Shown: positions 44,283-53,831 of the stretch, piece by piece
Layout of the letters: every line of letters starts with the position of its first letter
Numbering within the stretch: the first letter of the stretch is position 1
DNA from: an uncultured Gammaproteobacteria bacterium
GTDB lineage: Bacteria > Pseudomonadota > Gammaproteobacteria > Pseudomonadales > Pseudohongiellaceae
Direction of reading: 5' to 3'
Assembly (NCBI GenBank): GCA_913060975.1
Contig: CAJXVC010000003.1
Span: 62,001-126,000 of the forward strand
Length of the DNA stretch: 64,000 nt
Position numbers and translations under genes: made by a program
Notes under the pieces: generated by a model
The model's input: the letters and a program-made list of their open reading frames with translations, nothing else
Database searches by the model: none
What the model was told of the DNA's origin: nothing

Positions 44283-44399
44283 GGCGCCACTGCACAGACC
44301 CTCTATATTCAATCCAATTTCGCCATAAATTTTCAATTACCCGGAGCGTTGGTATAGACTTGCAGTGCTAAGCAGACAATCCAATCCAGGGAGAAAAAC

Positions 44400-44873
44400 G
44401 TGGCAAGTCGAGGAATCAACAAGGTAATTTTGGTCGGAAATGTGGGCAATGATCCGGAAGTTCGTTATATGCCCAATGGCAATGCTGTTGCCAATGTCTC
44501 GATTGCGACCAGCGAGTCCTGGAAAGACAAGGGTACCGGTGAACAACAAGAGCGGACTGAATGGCACCGCGTGGTGTTCTTCAATCGCCTTGGTGAGATC
44601 GTTGAGCAATACGTGAAGAAGGGCAGCAAGCTGTACGTCGAAGGCCGTTTGCAGACGCGCTCCTGGGAACAGGACGGCGTCAAGCGTTACAGCACAGAGA
44701 TCGTTGCCAACGAAATGCAAATGCTGGATTCCCGTGGTGGTCAGTCAGACAGTGACTATGGCCAGCAGCGTTCTGCACCGCCGCAGCAGTCTTCGGGTGG
44801 CGGTGGTGGAAGCCAGCAGCCGCAGCCGCAGGCGGGCAACTTCGACAACTTCGACGACGACATCCCATTTTAA
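44400..44873 (+). CDS. ssb: single-stranded DNA-binding protein
   Basis: Homotetrameric ssDNA-binding protein of 157 residues. It has an OB fold ([35 protein letters not shown], then [31 protein letters not shown]). A Gly/Gln/Pro-rich linker and the acidic C-terminal tip DDDIPF, which recruits repair and replication partners, follow. It starts with GTG after CCAGGGAGAA. It is divergent from uvrA and followed by a large inverted repeat. Confidence 0.97.
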   Translation: MASRGINKVILVGNVGNDPEVRYMPNGNAVANVSIATSESWKDKGTGEQQERTEWHRVVFFNRLGEIVEQYVKKGSKLYVEGRLQTRSWEQDGVKRYSTEIVANEMQMLDSRGGQSDSDYGQQRSAPPQQSSGGGGGSQQPQPQAGNFDNFDDDIPF

Positions 44874-45276
44874 CGGAGCTACTGCGCGTCACGCTGGCTT
44901 CGTTGCCGCGAAATTCTGAATGCTCATGTATGTGCCGTATACACTGCGCTTCAGAATTTCCCGCCGCCTCGCCAGCGCGCCGCTCGTGACGCTCCTCGAT
45001 ATCTCGCCAAACTGGGTGTTTTTCGATTCCTTTCTCCTTTAGATTCCAGTGGAAATCTGGTTTTGGCGCTACTGATCGGTTAGCTCGCATTCCTTCTCCT
45101 ATTCCGCAAACTCGTTAACTCGTGAAACTGTCCTTATTAGAATAACCGGGTTCGCAAGCTGTGCGGGAGAAACTCACGTGGCAGTAGTGCGCTAATCTCG
45201 GGCTATGTTATTGTTCTGCAAGGTGGTAATTGCAAAAGTTAGAGAAGTAATTGACAGGCATATAGATAGGAAGACA
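44874..45276. other. 403-bp intergenic region after ssb
   Basis: Holds the large inverted repeat listed separately and then AT-richer DNA before the RmlD-like gene. A 136-codon ORF in the track is a shadow of the repeat. No classical terminator with a T-run is visible. Confidence 0.5.
44886..44992. repeat. 107-nt imperfect inverted repeat downstream of ssb
   Basis: AAATTCTGAA (44911-44920) pairs perfectly with TTCAGAATTT (44950-44959). Outer arms GCGTCACG/CGTGACGC (44886-44893 with 44985-44992) and GCTGGC/GCCAGC (44893-44898 with 44971-44976) extend it. The apical loop can form TGTAT/ATACA. It resembles dispersed intergenic hairpin repeats of gammaproteobacteria. It might also stabilise or terminate the ssb transcript. 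Confidence 0.65.
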
Positions 45277-46224
45277 GTGAAGTTATTTGTGGTTGGGGCC
45301 AATAGCCCTACTGGAAAGCATTTTGTTGAGCAGCTGCGCAAGAAGCGGATTTCGTTTCTGGCGCCGGCGCGCACGCAATTCTTTCCGGAAAATGCCATGG
45401 GTATAGCCAAGCTGGTGACTGAATATGCGCCGACTCAGTTGGTTAATCTGACTGACTTTATCTCCGGCAATCACAGTGCCCTGCGTCGGGCTGAGACCGC
45501 TGAGGACCGCTGCCGCAGTGTGAACACGCTGTTGCCGGCGACACTGGCGGAGATCGCCAATCACCTCAATGTGCCCATGGTGCATTTGTCGAATGCCTAC
45601 GTATTCGATGGTGAGAAGAAGTTGGGTTACAACGAAAACGACGCGGCCAACCCGATGGGTATCTATGGCGGTGCGACCTACGAAGGTGAACGCGCCGTTT
45701 CTGATCACAATGCACATATTATTATTCGATCGGGTTGGCTGTTCGGCCAGTGGAAGAAAGGGCTGATCAAATCCTGGATTCGTTCGTTCAAGCGCAATGA
45801 AGGCCATTTGCAATTGACGCGCCGTCGCTTTAGTCCAACGCACACTGGTGATCTCGCGAACGCCATTCTGGCCGTCTGTCAGCAGGTGGATTGTGATGCC
45901 AATGTGTGGGGGACTTATCACTTCAGTGGTTTGGAGACCAAACGCGAAAGCGAGTTTGTGCAACAGGTGCTGAAATACGCCGCTAATCACGACGAAGATA
46001 TTTATCAGCTGCTTGACAGTAAGCGGCTGATAGAAAAAGAAGCCCGCGCTCCGGAAATTGCCAACGCGACGCTCTCCAGCAAAAAGATATTCGATACCTT
46101 TGGCATCAAGCAAAAATCCTGGCATGGGCATTTGCAGGACGTTATCAAGTTGCTCTACGAAGGTCGAACTCGCAAGTCGGCCAGCAGCCGGGTTGCCGAT
46201 AATGCCACCACCGACGCCGCATGA
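45277..46224 (+). CDS. RmlD-like NAD(P)-dependent sugar-nucleotide reductase
   Basis: Cytosolic SDR-fold protein of 315 residues resembling dTDP-4-dehydrorhamnose reductase. The N-terminal nucleotide-binding motif is KLFVVGANSPTGKHFVEQL, a variant of GxxGxxG with Asn-Ser-Pro. Other family segments are LPATLAEIANHLNVPMVHLSNAYVFDG, the YxxxK-like YGGATYEGE and IIRSGWLFG. The catalytic YxxxK is altered (Tyr-x-x-x-Thr-Tyr-Glu), so it may not be a standard reductase. The track start is 24 codons upstream; the GTG used here follows AGGA and begins the fold. Its end overlaps the moeA start (ATGA). Confidence 0.7.
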   Translation: MKLFVVGANSPTGKHFVEQLRKKRISFLAPARTQFFPENAMGIAKLVTEYAPTQLVNLTDFISGNHSALRRAETAEDRCRSVNTLLPATLAEIANHLNVPMVHLSNAYVFDGEKKLGYNENDAANPMGIYGGATYEGERAVSDHNAHIIIRSGWLFGQWKKGLIKSWIRSFKRNEGHLQLTRRRFSPTHTGDLANAILAVCQQVDCDANVWGTYHFSGLETKRESEFVQQVLKYAANHDEDIYQLLDSKRLIEKEARAPEIANATLSSKKIFDTFGIKQKSWHGHLQDVIKLLYEGRTRKSASSRVADNATTDAA

Positions 46225-47450
46225 GTGCAAACAGCAGATCCGACTCGCTAACACCTGTCGACGCAGCTCTCGCTGCATTGCTTGCGGCAATGCCATCCAT
46301 CAAAGACACCGAATTTGTTGAGCTGCGCGCGGCACGCGGACGTATTCTTGCTGAAACAGCAACCGCCTCTTGCAATGTGCCGCCGCAGGATAACAGCGCG
46401 ATGGACGGTTATGCCGTGCGCAGAGCTGATGTCAAGAACACGCCTACACAACTACGTGTTTCGCAGCGCATCATAGCGGGGGCGACAGGTGCACAGCTTG
46501 CCAGTGGCGAAGCGGCGCGTATTTTCACCGGTGCGCCGGTGCCGGCCGGTGCTGACGCTGTGGTCATGCAGGAAAATACCCAACTCGAAGGTGAGGTTGT
46601 CACTGTATTGCAGTCCGCTGCAGCCGGAGAAAATCTACGCCGACAAGGGGAGGATATTGCCGCCAACACGAAACTGTTTCCTGCCGGTCACCGCTTGTTG
46701 GCTCAAGACTTGGCAGTATTGGCGGCTACGGGCATTGAGCAAGTTCGTGTCACTCGACGTTTGCGAGTCGCGCTACTAACTACCGGTAACGAATTAGTGC
46801 AACCTGGCACCAATCTAAAGCCTGGTCAGATTTACAATTCCAATTTTTATGCATTGTCAGGTCTGCTCGATGCGCTCAATGTTGAAGTTATCGATTTGGG
46901 GATTGTGGCAGATAGTCTGGAAGGCACTCGCACGGCCCTTGAAGATGCGGCGGCGCAGGCCGATTGCGTAATTACTACTGGCGGAGTTTCAGTCGGAGAA
47001 GAAGATCACGTCAAGCCGGCGGTAGAAGCCCTGGGTGAGCTGCAACTATGGAAGCTGGCGATCAAACCGGGTAAGCCCTTCGCCTTTGGCACGATCGGCA
47101 AGAGTCAGTTTTTTGGGTTGCCGGGTAATCCGGTGTCTTCTTTTGTAACTTTCGTTCTGCTGGTGCGCCCTTGTTTGCTGCAAATGCAGGGCTGTCAAAA
47201 CATCAAGCCGCTCGTTGTGGATTTGCCTGCTGCTTTCGAGCGTATTGAGCTGAGTGAGCGTCAGGAATACTTGCGGGTAGTGCTGGATACGACGAACGAG
47301 GGGCAAAGCTTGGTGCCCTATGTAAATCAGAGTTCTGGCGTGACAGCATCGCTAAGTGGCGCTGATGGCCTGGCGATCGTGCCTGCCCATACGAAAATTG
47401 CAAAAGGTGATAAACTCGGGTTTATCGCATTTTCTGAGTTGCTGTATTGA
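46221..47450 (+). CDS. moeA: molybdopterin molybdotransferase
   Basis: Cytosolic enzyme of 409 residues that inserts molybdate into adenylated molybdopterin, the last step of Moco synthesis. Recognisable segments are PPQDNSAMDGYAVRRAD, GEAARIFTGAPVPAGADAVVMQE and the MoCF-like GNELVQPGTNLKPGQIYNSN and TTGGVSVGEEDHVKPAVE. FFGLPGNPVSSFVTFVLLVRP is also typical. The ATGA overlap with the upstream reductase implies translational coupling. It would serve the Mo-hydroxylase in this window, although no moaA-E, mogA or mobA genes are present. Confidence 0.95.
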   Translation: MSANSRSDSLTPVDAALAALLAAMPSIKDTEFVELRAARGRILAETATASCNVPPQDNSAMDGYAVRRADVKNTPTQLRVSQRIIAGATGAQLASGEAARIFTGAPVPAGADAVVMQENTQLEGEVVTVLQSAAAGENLRRQGEDIAANTKLFPAGHRLLAQDLAVLAATGIEQVRVTRRLRVALLTTGNELVQPGTNLKPGQIYNSNFYALSGLLDALNVEVIDLGIVADSLEGTRTALEDAAAQADCVITTGGVSVGEEDHVKPAVEALGELQLWKLAIKPGKPFAFGTIGKSQFFGLPGNPVSSFVTFVLLVRPCLLQMQGCQNIKPLVVDLPAAFERIELSERQEYLRVVLDTTNEGQSLVPYVNQSSGVTASLSGADGLAIVPAHTKIAKGDKLGFIAFSELLY

Positions 47451-47454
47451 TCTT

Positions 47455-48246
47455 ATGTGTAAAAGAACACTTACAGGAAGGATTGCCGGAAGGTTTGCAG
47501 AAAGGTTTGTGAGAAAGTCTGCAGGAATTTTCTTAGTGCCGATTACTTGTCTGTTTCTGGCAGCCTGTGCAGCACTGCCGTCAAGCCGTGACAGCGAGCC
47601 TGTAGCAAGCAATGCAGAGTCTGGTCCGCAAGTGCGAGTCCTGTCTGGCGCCGAAGTCTACGCCGGGTCGCAACCTGCTGACCGTCAACGCCTTATTGCC
47701 GATCTGCTCTACGAAGGTTTGCAAGCGCTGGATGCTGATCGCCTTTTAACCCCGGTTGATAATAATGCCCACGCTCGTTTCCAGCGTGCTCTGGCCTATG
47801 ATCCCGATAATGAAATTGCCTTGCAGGGCTTGCAGGATATTGTGCTGCGCTATGTGGAATTAGCCGAAGAGGCCATTTATCAGGGCTTGTTTGAAGAGGC
47901 GCGTTTAATGCTGGATCGCGCGGAGTTTGTTGATGCTGAGCATCCGGCGATTGCCAATATGGCCGGTCAGCTCGCCAACGAAATGCAATCAGGGGATTTA
48001 TTCTTTGATTTTGAAGCCAATGGTATTGTGAATCAGAGTGATTCTGCACAGACCAAGCTTGCCAATATTGCCCAGACTGCACGCGACAATGAAGCCTTTT
48101 TCCTGATTACTGCACCCAATGACGCACACGCGCGCTGGATGTACTCTGTCATGCGCGAGGCAGTTGAAGGTTATCGTTTGCGCGGCAACATCGAATTGGC
48201 CAGTCGTTATAGTATCCGACTGCGAATGCCAGACGACAGAAGCTGA
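47455..48246 (+). CDS. TPR-like outer or inner-membrane lipoprotein
   Basis: Predicted lipoprotein of 263 residues with lipobox LAAC (LFLAACAALP). The mature part has TPR-like helical pairs: NNAHARFQRALAYDPDNEIALQGL and AIYQGLFEEARLMLDRAEFVDAEHP. The C-terminal portion contains FFLITAPNDAHARWMYSVMREA, a stretch I associate with conserved proteobacterial lipoproteins. It starts 4 bp after the moeA stop, so it is co-transcribed. The start is uncertain: ATG at 47455 has a weak RBS, and GTG at 47509 (after AAAGG) also gives a good signal peptide. The track's 47356 start is an overlap artefact. Confidence 0.7.
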   Translation: MCKRTLTGRIAGRFAERFVRKSAGIFLVPITCLFLAACAALPSSRDSEPVASNAESGPQVRVLSGAEVYAGSQPADRQRLIADLLYEGLQALDADRLLTPVDNNAHARFQRALAYDPDNEIALQGLQDIVLRYVELAEEAIYQGLFEEARLMLDRAEFVDAEHPAIANMAGQLANEMQSGDLFFDFEANGIVNQSDSAQTKLANIAQTARDNEAFFLITAPNDAHARWMYSVMREAVEGYRLRGNIELASRYSIRLRMPDDRS

Positions 48247-48335
48247 TCGCGCTGCACACGCCCAAGCGCTCATTCTGGCGACATTGCCATCTCTGGCGTT
48301 TTTCGCCTGTCCGGTGTCCCTGCTAAGCTGAACTT

Positions 48336-48887
48336 ATGAAGCTACCTTTTCTGTCAATGTTTGGAGCCTATGCGCGACTCGTGATTTTCGCGGCTGGCTT
48401 GCTACTTGGCATTCAAGTGCCGGCCTTTGTTGATCAGTACAAGAATCGTGTTGCTGCGCATTATCTTGAAGTCAGTGCCAATATTGCCGGCTTTCAGGCG
48501 ACCGCTAACGAATTATTCGAAGGTAACCTCCAGGCTCTTGTTGCCTATTATCGAAATAGCACCGATCCGGTGTTTTCCCGTGATGCCAATAGTTTGCAAA
48601 CTGTGGTCGCGCGCTACGAACGAATCTCCGCGGAACATGCGGCAATGCAGCAGCATCCGATTCGCGTAGCAGCGCATATTGCAATTGCTGCCGATCAGGA
48701 ATTCCTGCGCGAAACTTTCGATGCCTATGGGTATACCGTGCCTCTGAATCTAGTGGCTGTTGGTTGGGGGATGGCTTTGGCTGTCCTGCTCATCGTGTTT
48801 ATCGATTGTTGTTGGTTCGGTTGTAAACGTTGTGCGCAGTGGTTGGGAAAACCCAGACATCGGCATACTGAACAGGTCCGCTCTTGA
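48336..48887 (+). CDS. DUF2937 family membrane protein
   Basis: Protein of 183 residues with a membrane segment near the N-terminus (ARLVIFAAGLLLGIQVPAFVDQY) and another near residue 145 (LVAVGWGMALAVLLIVFID). Between them is a periplasmic helical part (HYLEVSANIAGFQATANELFEGN...ALVAYYRNSTDPVF). This matches DUF2937, which is uncharacterised. Its stop overlaps the SulP start by 4 bp, so an operon and possibly a functional link with the transporter are likely. Confidence 0.8.
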   Translation: MKLPFLSMFGAYARLVIFAAGLLLGIQVPAFVDQYKNRVAAHYLEVSANIAGFQATANELFEGNLQALVAYYRNSTDPVFSRDANSLQTVVARYERISAEHAAMQQHPIRVAAHIAIAADQEFLRETFDAYGYTVPLNLVAVGWGMALAVLLIVFIDCCWFGCKRCAQWLGKPRHRHTEQVRS

Positions 48888-50671
48888 GTAAGCGCTTCAC
48901 TCTCAAACGTTATCTTCCCATTCTGGTTTGGGGGCCACGCTATACGCGTGAGCGGCTGCGTGATGACTTGATTGCGTCGGTGTTGGTGGCAGTGATGCTC
49001 ATTCCTCAGGCTTTAGCCTACGCACTCATTGCCGGTGTCTCGCCTGAATTGGGTTTGTATGCAGCGATTCTCGGCTTGGCTGGCTACGCCTTTTTTGGAT
49101 CCAGCAGTACGCTCTCGGTAGGACCGGTGGCGGTGCTGTCGCTTATGACAGCGGCCGCGTTAGGTAAGTTGTCGATTAACAGCGCCGCTGATTATGCCGC
49201 TGCAGCCACCGCGCTGGCATTAATGTCTGGTGGCTTGTTGTTGCTGCTGGGTCTGTTGCGTCTTGGTTTCATGGCCAATTTTATCTCTCATCCGGTGGTC
49301 AGCGCCTTCGTTACGGCGTCGGCGTTATTGATTGGCTTGAATCAGATGGAATATCTGCTCGATATTCGCATCAGCGGCGATGATGCCGTAAGCATGCTGC
49401 GCTCACTGATAGAAGGCATCAACAATATTAATTACGCCACCTTGAGTCTGGGCGTCATCGCCATGTTGCTCATCGTGTGGTGTAAGTCGGGTCTGCAGAA
49501 TGGCTTGTTGCGCCTGGGCTGGTCCGAGTCCCGCGCCAGGCTGATTGGGCGGTCCGGGCCATTGCTGGTAGTGGTGTTATCCGCTGGCTGCGCCAGATTA
49601 TTCAATCTGCAAGATTATGGCGTTGTTCTGCTTGGCACGGTGCCAGCGGGATTGCCAGAGATGCGCTTGCCATCAGTGTCGTTGGAATTGATACGTGCAC
49701 TCTGGGGGTCGGCGATTCTGATCGCCATAATTGGCTATGTTGAATCACTGTCTGTTGGGCAAGTATTGGCGGCTCGGCGTCGAGAGAGACTGAATCTCGA
49801 TCAGGAGCTAATCGGACTCGGCGCTGCCAACATTGCCAGTTCCGCCGGCGGCGGTTTCCCCGTCAGTGCGGGTTTCTCTCGCTCAATTGTCAATTTCAGT
49901 GCCGGGGCTGCCACACCTGCGGCGGGATTGTTCACGGCTATCTTCGTTGCGGGCGTTGCCCTTTTACTGACGCCGGTACTGTTCTGGTTACCGCGCTATG
50001 CACTGGCGGCCATTATCCTTGTGGCGATAGTGCCGCTTATTGATCTGGGCATGTTGATCAGGTCGTTCCGCTTTTCCAAGGCCGATTTCACGGCAGTGTT
50101 GTTCACTCTGTTGCTGACCTTGACTATTGGTGTCGAAGTAGGGGTGGCTGCGGGCGTGCTGGCTTCCATTGTGATGCATCTGTACAAGACCTCCAAACCG
50201 CATGTGGCAGTAGTAGGGCGAGTGCGAGACACCGAGCATTTCCGCAATGTGCAACGCCACAAAGTAGAAACCTTTGAGTCACTGCTGTCTATCCGGGTTG
50301 ATGAAAGCCTGTATTTTGCTAACAGTCGATATTTGGAAGAAATGATTTTCAATATGGCTGCCAAGAAGAATAATCTCAAGCATGTCATTTTGATGTGCAC
50401 TGCAGTCAATGAAATTGACCTTAGTGCTCTCGAGGCACTTGAAACAATCAACGACACTCTGGAAGAGTTGGATATCAAACTGCACTTGTCTGAAGTCAAA
50501 GGGCCGATCATGGACCGTCTTGGCTCGTCCGGATTTTTTACACGGCTAACAGGCAATAACTATCTCAGCCACAATCAGGCCGTAGAGGATTTACGCGTTG
50601 CGGCTAAGCCTGATAATGCAGAGTCTGATAGTCAAGACAAATCAAAAGACGATACCGCCAAAGGCGACTAG
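48884..50671 (+). CDS. SulP-family inorganic anion transporter with STAS domain
   Basis: Inner-membrane transporter of 595 residues. The SulP signature is in RERLRDDLIASVLVAVMLIPQALAYALIAGVSPELGLYAAILGLAGYAFFGSS. About 12-14 helices run to residue 430. A cytosolic C-terminal STAS domain (about 450-570; VETFESLLSIRVDESLYFANSRYLEEMI) follows. The start is TTG, overlapping the DUF2937 stop. SulP proteins carry sulfate, bicarbonate or other anions; the substrate is not set here. The stop overlaps the convergent antiporter stop by 4 bp (CTAG). Confidence 0.93.
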   Translation: MSKRFTLKRYLPILVWGPRYTRERLRDDLIASVLVAVMLIPQALAYALIAGVSPELGLYAAILGLAGYAFFGSSSTLSVGPVAVLSLMTAAALGKLSINSAADYAAAATALALMSGGLLLLLGLLRLGFMANFISHPVVSAFVTASALLIGLNQMEYLLDIRISGDDAVSMLRSLIEGINNINYATLSLGVIAMLLIVWCKSGLQNGLLRLGWSESRARLIGRSGPLLVVVLSAGCARLFNLQDYGVVLLGTVPAGLPEMRLPSVSLELIRALWGSAILIAIIGYVESLSVGQVLAARRRERLNLDQELIGLGAANIASSAGGGFPVSAGFSRSIVNFSAGAATPAAGLFTAIFVAGVALLLTPVLFWLPRYALAAIILVAIVPLIDLGMLIRSFRFSKADFTAVLFTLLLTLTIGVEVGVAAGVLASIVMHLYKTSKPHVAVVGRVRDTEHFRNVQRHKVETFESLLSIRVDESLYFANSRYLEEMIFNMAAKKNNLKHVILMCTAVNEIDLSALEALETINDTLEELDIKLHLSEVKGPIMDRLGSSGFFTRLTGNNYLSHNQAVEDLRVAAKPDNAESDSQDKSKDDTAKGD

Positions 50672-51615
50672 ATTGACTGCCAACTGATCCAGCCAATATA
50701 GGCACAGTAACTTGCCAGTAGTAAGATGCCCTCGAACCGGGTCAGAGACAGGCCAGAACGTGCGAACGGCAAAAGCACAAGCGAGAAGCCGAGCATGACG
50801 ATAAAGTCGACGATGGAAAACTGACTGGCTGAGACTGTCCCGGCAAGAGCCGAGATCCCGAGCACGCACAGAATATTGAAACAATTGGACCCAACAACAT
50901 TGCCAATTGCGATATCAGATTCCCGGCGCATTGCCGCTGCTACCGATGTTGCCAGCTCAGGAATGCTGGTGCCGATCGCGACCAGAGTCAGACCGATAAT
51001 TGCCTCGCTAACACCCACTACCCGGGCAATATCGACAGCGTTAGTCACAAAAAGTTGGCTGCCAGCTACCAGCAAGGCCAAACCAATAATAATAAATAAC
51101 ACTAAAAGCGCAGAATTCGTGCCGGCCTTTGTAGGTGGTTGGCCGATCAGCACTTCTATCTCGCCACTCGCGCGCGCGGTGCGCACGCTGAGAAAGAGGT
51201 AGACGGACAGCCCCAGTAGCAGTAGCAAGCCATCGAATACAGCCAGTTCGGCATCCAGTAATAGCAGGCCCAGAAGAAAAGCACTGCCTATCGCGATCGG
51301 GATTTGCAGGCGGACCAGATCGACTTTGATTTCGATGGGGTTGATGATGGCGGTAATGCCGAGAATGAGGCCAATATTGGCGATGTTGGAGCCAACAACA
51401 TTACCCAGAGCAATGCCACTAAAGCCATCGATGGTGGATTCAACACTCACCGCCAACTCGGGGGCGCTGGTTCCGAAAGCCACGACAGTCAGACCGACGA
51501 CCAACGGTGAAATGCCCAGCTTTAAAGCCAGTTGTGAACTGCCGCGGACCATGAATTCGGCGCCACCCGCCAGAATCAGGAAGCCTGCGACAAGCAACAA
51601 CAGTGAGGTGAGCAT
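50668..51615 (-). CDS. CaCA-family calcium/sodium antiporter (YrbG-like)
   Basis: Inner-membrane antiporter of 315 residues, matching YrbG of E. coli in length. Both alpha repeats are visible: VVGLTVVAFGTSAPELAVSVESTIDGFSGIALGNVVGSNIANIGLILG and EAIIGLTLVAIGTSIPELATSVAAAMRRESDIAIGNVVGSNCFNILCVLG. These hold the paired acidic residues that bind Ca2+/Na+. Ten membrane helices are predicted. It is convergent with SulP. Confidence 0.95.
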   Translation of the reverse strand: MLTSLLLLVAGFLILAGGAEFMVRGSSQLALKLGISPLVVGLTVVAFGTSAPELAVSVESTIDGFSGIALGNVVGSNIANIGLILGITAIINPIEIKVDLVRLQIPIAIGSAFLLGLLLLDAELAVFDGLLLLLGLSVYLFLSVRTARASGEIEVLIGQPPTKAGTNSALLVLFIIIGLALLVAGSQLFVTNAVDIARVVGVSEAIIGLTLVAIGTSIPELATSVAAAMRRESDIAIGNVVGSNCFNILCVLGISALAGTVSASQFSIVDFIVMLGFSLVLLPFARSGLSLTRFEGILLLASYCAYIGWISWQSI

Positions 51616-51791
51616 TTATGTGCCTCGCGAAAATCTGTTAGACACAACCGGCGGTGCGCCTGACTCAATGCGTCAACGAAAAGTACAGGGATAGTGTGCC
51701 AGACCGGCTGTCAGACTTCAGTCTTTACTACGGTACAAACGATGGGTGTTGGTTCAATGAGGTGAAATCAGGAAGCGGCGGGAAGCGAGCG

Positions 51792-53831
51792 TCAGCTTGG
51801 CCCGGAACCGAGTGCTTCCTCTGCCAATGCGCGCTCTTTGGCCGCCATGCGATTCTGAACAACAATGACGCCAAACAGCAGCGCGGCTCCAGCCAGGTGA
51901 TAGTAGATAGGCAGACCCGTCCACATGAGCAGTCCGGCACTGACCAGTAGTACTGCAGCAGTGAGGACGTTGATGCGCGTTTCCAGATGCCACTGTAATA
52001 CGCCTGCCAGCGCATACAGCCCCATGCTTGCCCAGAGGAACACTTCAATGCGTTCTGGCCAGGTGCCAGAGATAAGTGGTGAATAGGCAAACAATACTGG
52101 TACGAGGTAAAGACCTTTGGCGACTTTCCAGCTGGTGAGTCCTGTCGCCATTGCTCGCGTACCAGCGATACCGGCGGCGGCGAAGGAGGCCAGACAAACA
52201 GGTGGTGTTACATTGCTATCCTGTGATAACCAAAATATAACCAGGTGGGCGCTAAGCAGCATACCGGTCAGTAATTCAGGAGGCAGCATTTCCTGACGGA
52301 TGAGTTGTTTCATCTCCAGAGGCATTTCACGCAGTGCTACAACGGGGTCACCACCGAACAAATCCAAAGTGGCGGCGACATTGCTGGGTAGATCGCCAGC
52401 CTGTAAGGCGATTAACAATTGCGATTGGCTGATCAGGTCAAAGATCAGTGGTGCTGACAAAGTGGCAAGAACAATATAGGAAGCGGTCACGGGTAGACCC
52501 ATTCCCAGCACCAATGACGCCAAGGCTACCAGCACAAGAGTAATCAACAAGCTGCCCTGGGCCCACTCGACGATCATCAATGAGAAAGCGTTACCGACTC
52601 CGGTGGTTGTGACCACATTGATAATTATGCCAACTGCTACCAGTAACAGGGCCGTTGAGACCATGGTCTGTACGCCATCCACGACAGCGTCAAAGATGTC
52701 GCGCAGGTTCATTGGGTTGCTTGATAAATACGAAGCAGCAATCACGCTGAGAATGGCAAAGGCGGCGGACGTGGTCGGCGTTCTGCCCATGACCAGAAAA
52801 GTCACCAGGACTGCCATCGGTATTATGAAGTGCCAGCCTTCTTTGAGGACTGTGGATACTTTCTCAGTGTCTTCGATGGTGGAAGCACGCAGACCAAGTC
52901 GTTTCGCTTCGATTCGCACAAAATAACAAACAGTCAGAAAATACAGCAAGGCTGGCAGGGTCGAGGCAGCAATAATCGTCAAATAGGAAATCTGGGTATA
53001 GCTGGCCAGGACGAAAGCACCGGCTCCCATCACAGGAGGCATAAGTGCGCCACCGGTGGACGCGGCGGCCACTACGCCAGCGGAAAACTGGCCTTCAAAG
53101 CCCGATTTTTTCATCATTGGAATGGTGATCACGCCAGTGGAGACTGTGTTGGCCACGGCCGAACCTGATACTGACCCCATGAGGCCAGAGCCAACGACTG
53201 CAACCAGCCCGGCACCTCCGGTAAAGCGGCCTGCCAGACATTGAGCCAGGCGCACAATGAAGTCGCCGGCGCCAGAACGCAGCAGGAAGGATCCAAAAAT
53301 GATGAACATGAAGACGAAAGTAGACGAGATGTTGGCTGTCAGGCCAAACATGCCTTCGCTGGTAAAGAAGGAGCGATAAAGCACGGTTTCCAGGCTCAAA
53401 CCGGGGAAAGCAAACACACCCGAGATATAGCGTCCGAGGAAAAGAATATAGGACAGACTGACCAGAATCAGGATAGGCATGAACCAGCCAGTCGTGCGGC
53501 GAGTAAACTCGATTGCCAGGCCGACCGCCATGATGGAGAAAATATAATCACTCAGTATGTACTCGGTTTCCCGGGCATACAGCGCATTCTCGAACAGTAT
53601 CAGATAGGTCGAAGTGGCAACGGCGGCGACAGCCAGCGCAATGTTGACCCAGAAACCGAAAGAGCCTCGTCGCACATCTTTTGACTCGTTCGCCATGAGT
53701 GCGCAGATCGCGCAAAATCCGCCGAAGTGAATCGCAGAGAGCCACAGTTCGGAAATGCTGGCAAAGACGTTACAGTAAATATGAAACAGGGCGAACAGAA
53801 AGGCGGCCCAACGCAAGTAATTAGACTTCAT
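51792..53831 (-). CDS. TRAP transporter fused permease (4TM/12TM, TAXI type)
   Basis: Inner-membrane protein of 679 residues that fuses the small (DctQ-like) and large (DctM-like) TRAP permease subunits, as usual for TAXI systems. The large part includes VAVVGSGLMGSVSGSAVANTVSTGVITIPMMKKSGF and AASTGGALMPPVMGAGAFVLA, classic DctM features. It overlaps the binding-protein gene by 4 bp. The transporter imports an organic acid, possibly glutamate or a dicarboxylate, using a Na+ gradient. Confidence 0.94.
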   Translation of the reverse strand: MKSNYLRWAAFLFALFHIYCNVFASISELWLSAIHFGGFCAICALMANESKDVRRGSFGFWVNIALAVAAVATSTYLILFENALYARETEYILSDYIFSIMAVGLAIEFTRRTTGWFMPILILVSLSYILFLGRYISGVFAFPGLSLETVLYRSFFTSEGMFGLTANISSTFVFMFIIFGSFLLRSGAGDFIVRLAQCLAGRFTGGAGLVAVVGSGLMGSVSGSAVANTVSTGVITIPMMKKSGFEGQFSAGVVAAASTGGALMPPVMGAGAFVLASYTQISYLTIIAASTLPALLYFLTVCYFVRIEAKRLGLRASTIEDTEKVSTVLKEGWHFIIPMAVLVTFLVMGRTPTTSAAFAILSVIAASYLSSNPMNLRDIFDAVVDGVQTMVSTALLLVAVGIIINVVTTTGVGNAFSLMIVEWAQGSLLITLVLVALASLVLGMGLPVTASYIVLATLSAPLIFDLISQSQLLIALQAGDLPSNVAATLDLFGGDPVVALREMPLEMKQLIRQEMLPPELLTGMLLSAHLVIFWLSQDSNVTPPVCLASFAAAGIAGTRAMATGLTSWKVAKGLYLVPVLFAYSPLISGTWPERIEVFLWASMGLYALAGVLQWHLETRINVLTAAVLLVSAGLLMWTGLPIYYHLAGAALLFGVIVVQNRMAAKERALAEEALGSGPS

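Larger units (their letters stand above)
43708..44399. other. 692-bp non-coding region between uvrA and ssb
   Basis: Long region with two related hairpin elements (listed separately) and an AT/GC-mixed spacer between them. ORFs in the track covering this region (up to 165 codons on the minus strand) are translations of the repeats and lack ribosome binding sites. The ssb promoter is likely near TATAGACT at about 44352. Confidence 0.65.

Noticed and set aside
43839-44336. 165-codon minus-strand ORF and overlapping ORFs between uvrA and ssb
   Set aside because: They are translations through the two hairpin elements, with Pro/Arg/Ala-rich sequence, and have no ribosome binding site.
44680-45090. 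136-codon minus-strand ORF over the end of ssb
   Set aside because: Antisense to ssb and the downstream inverted repeat; no start signal and unlikely composition.
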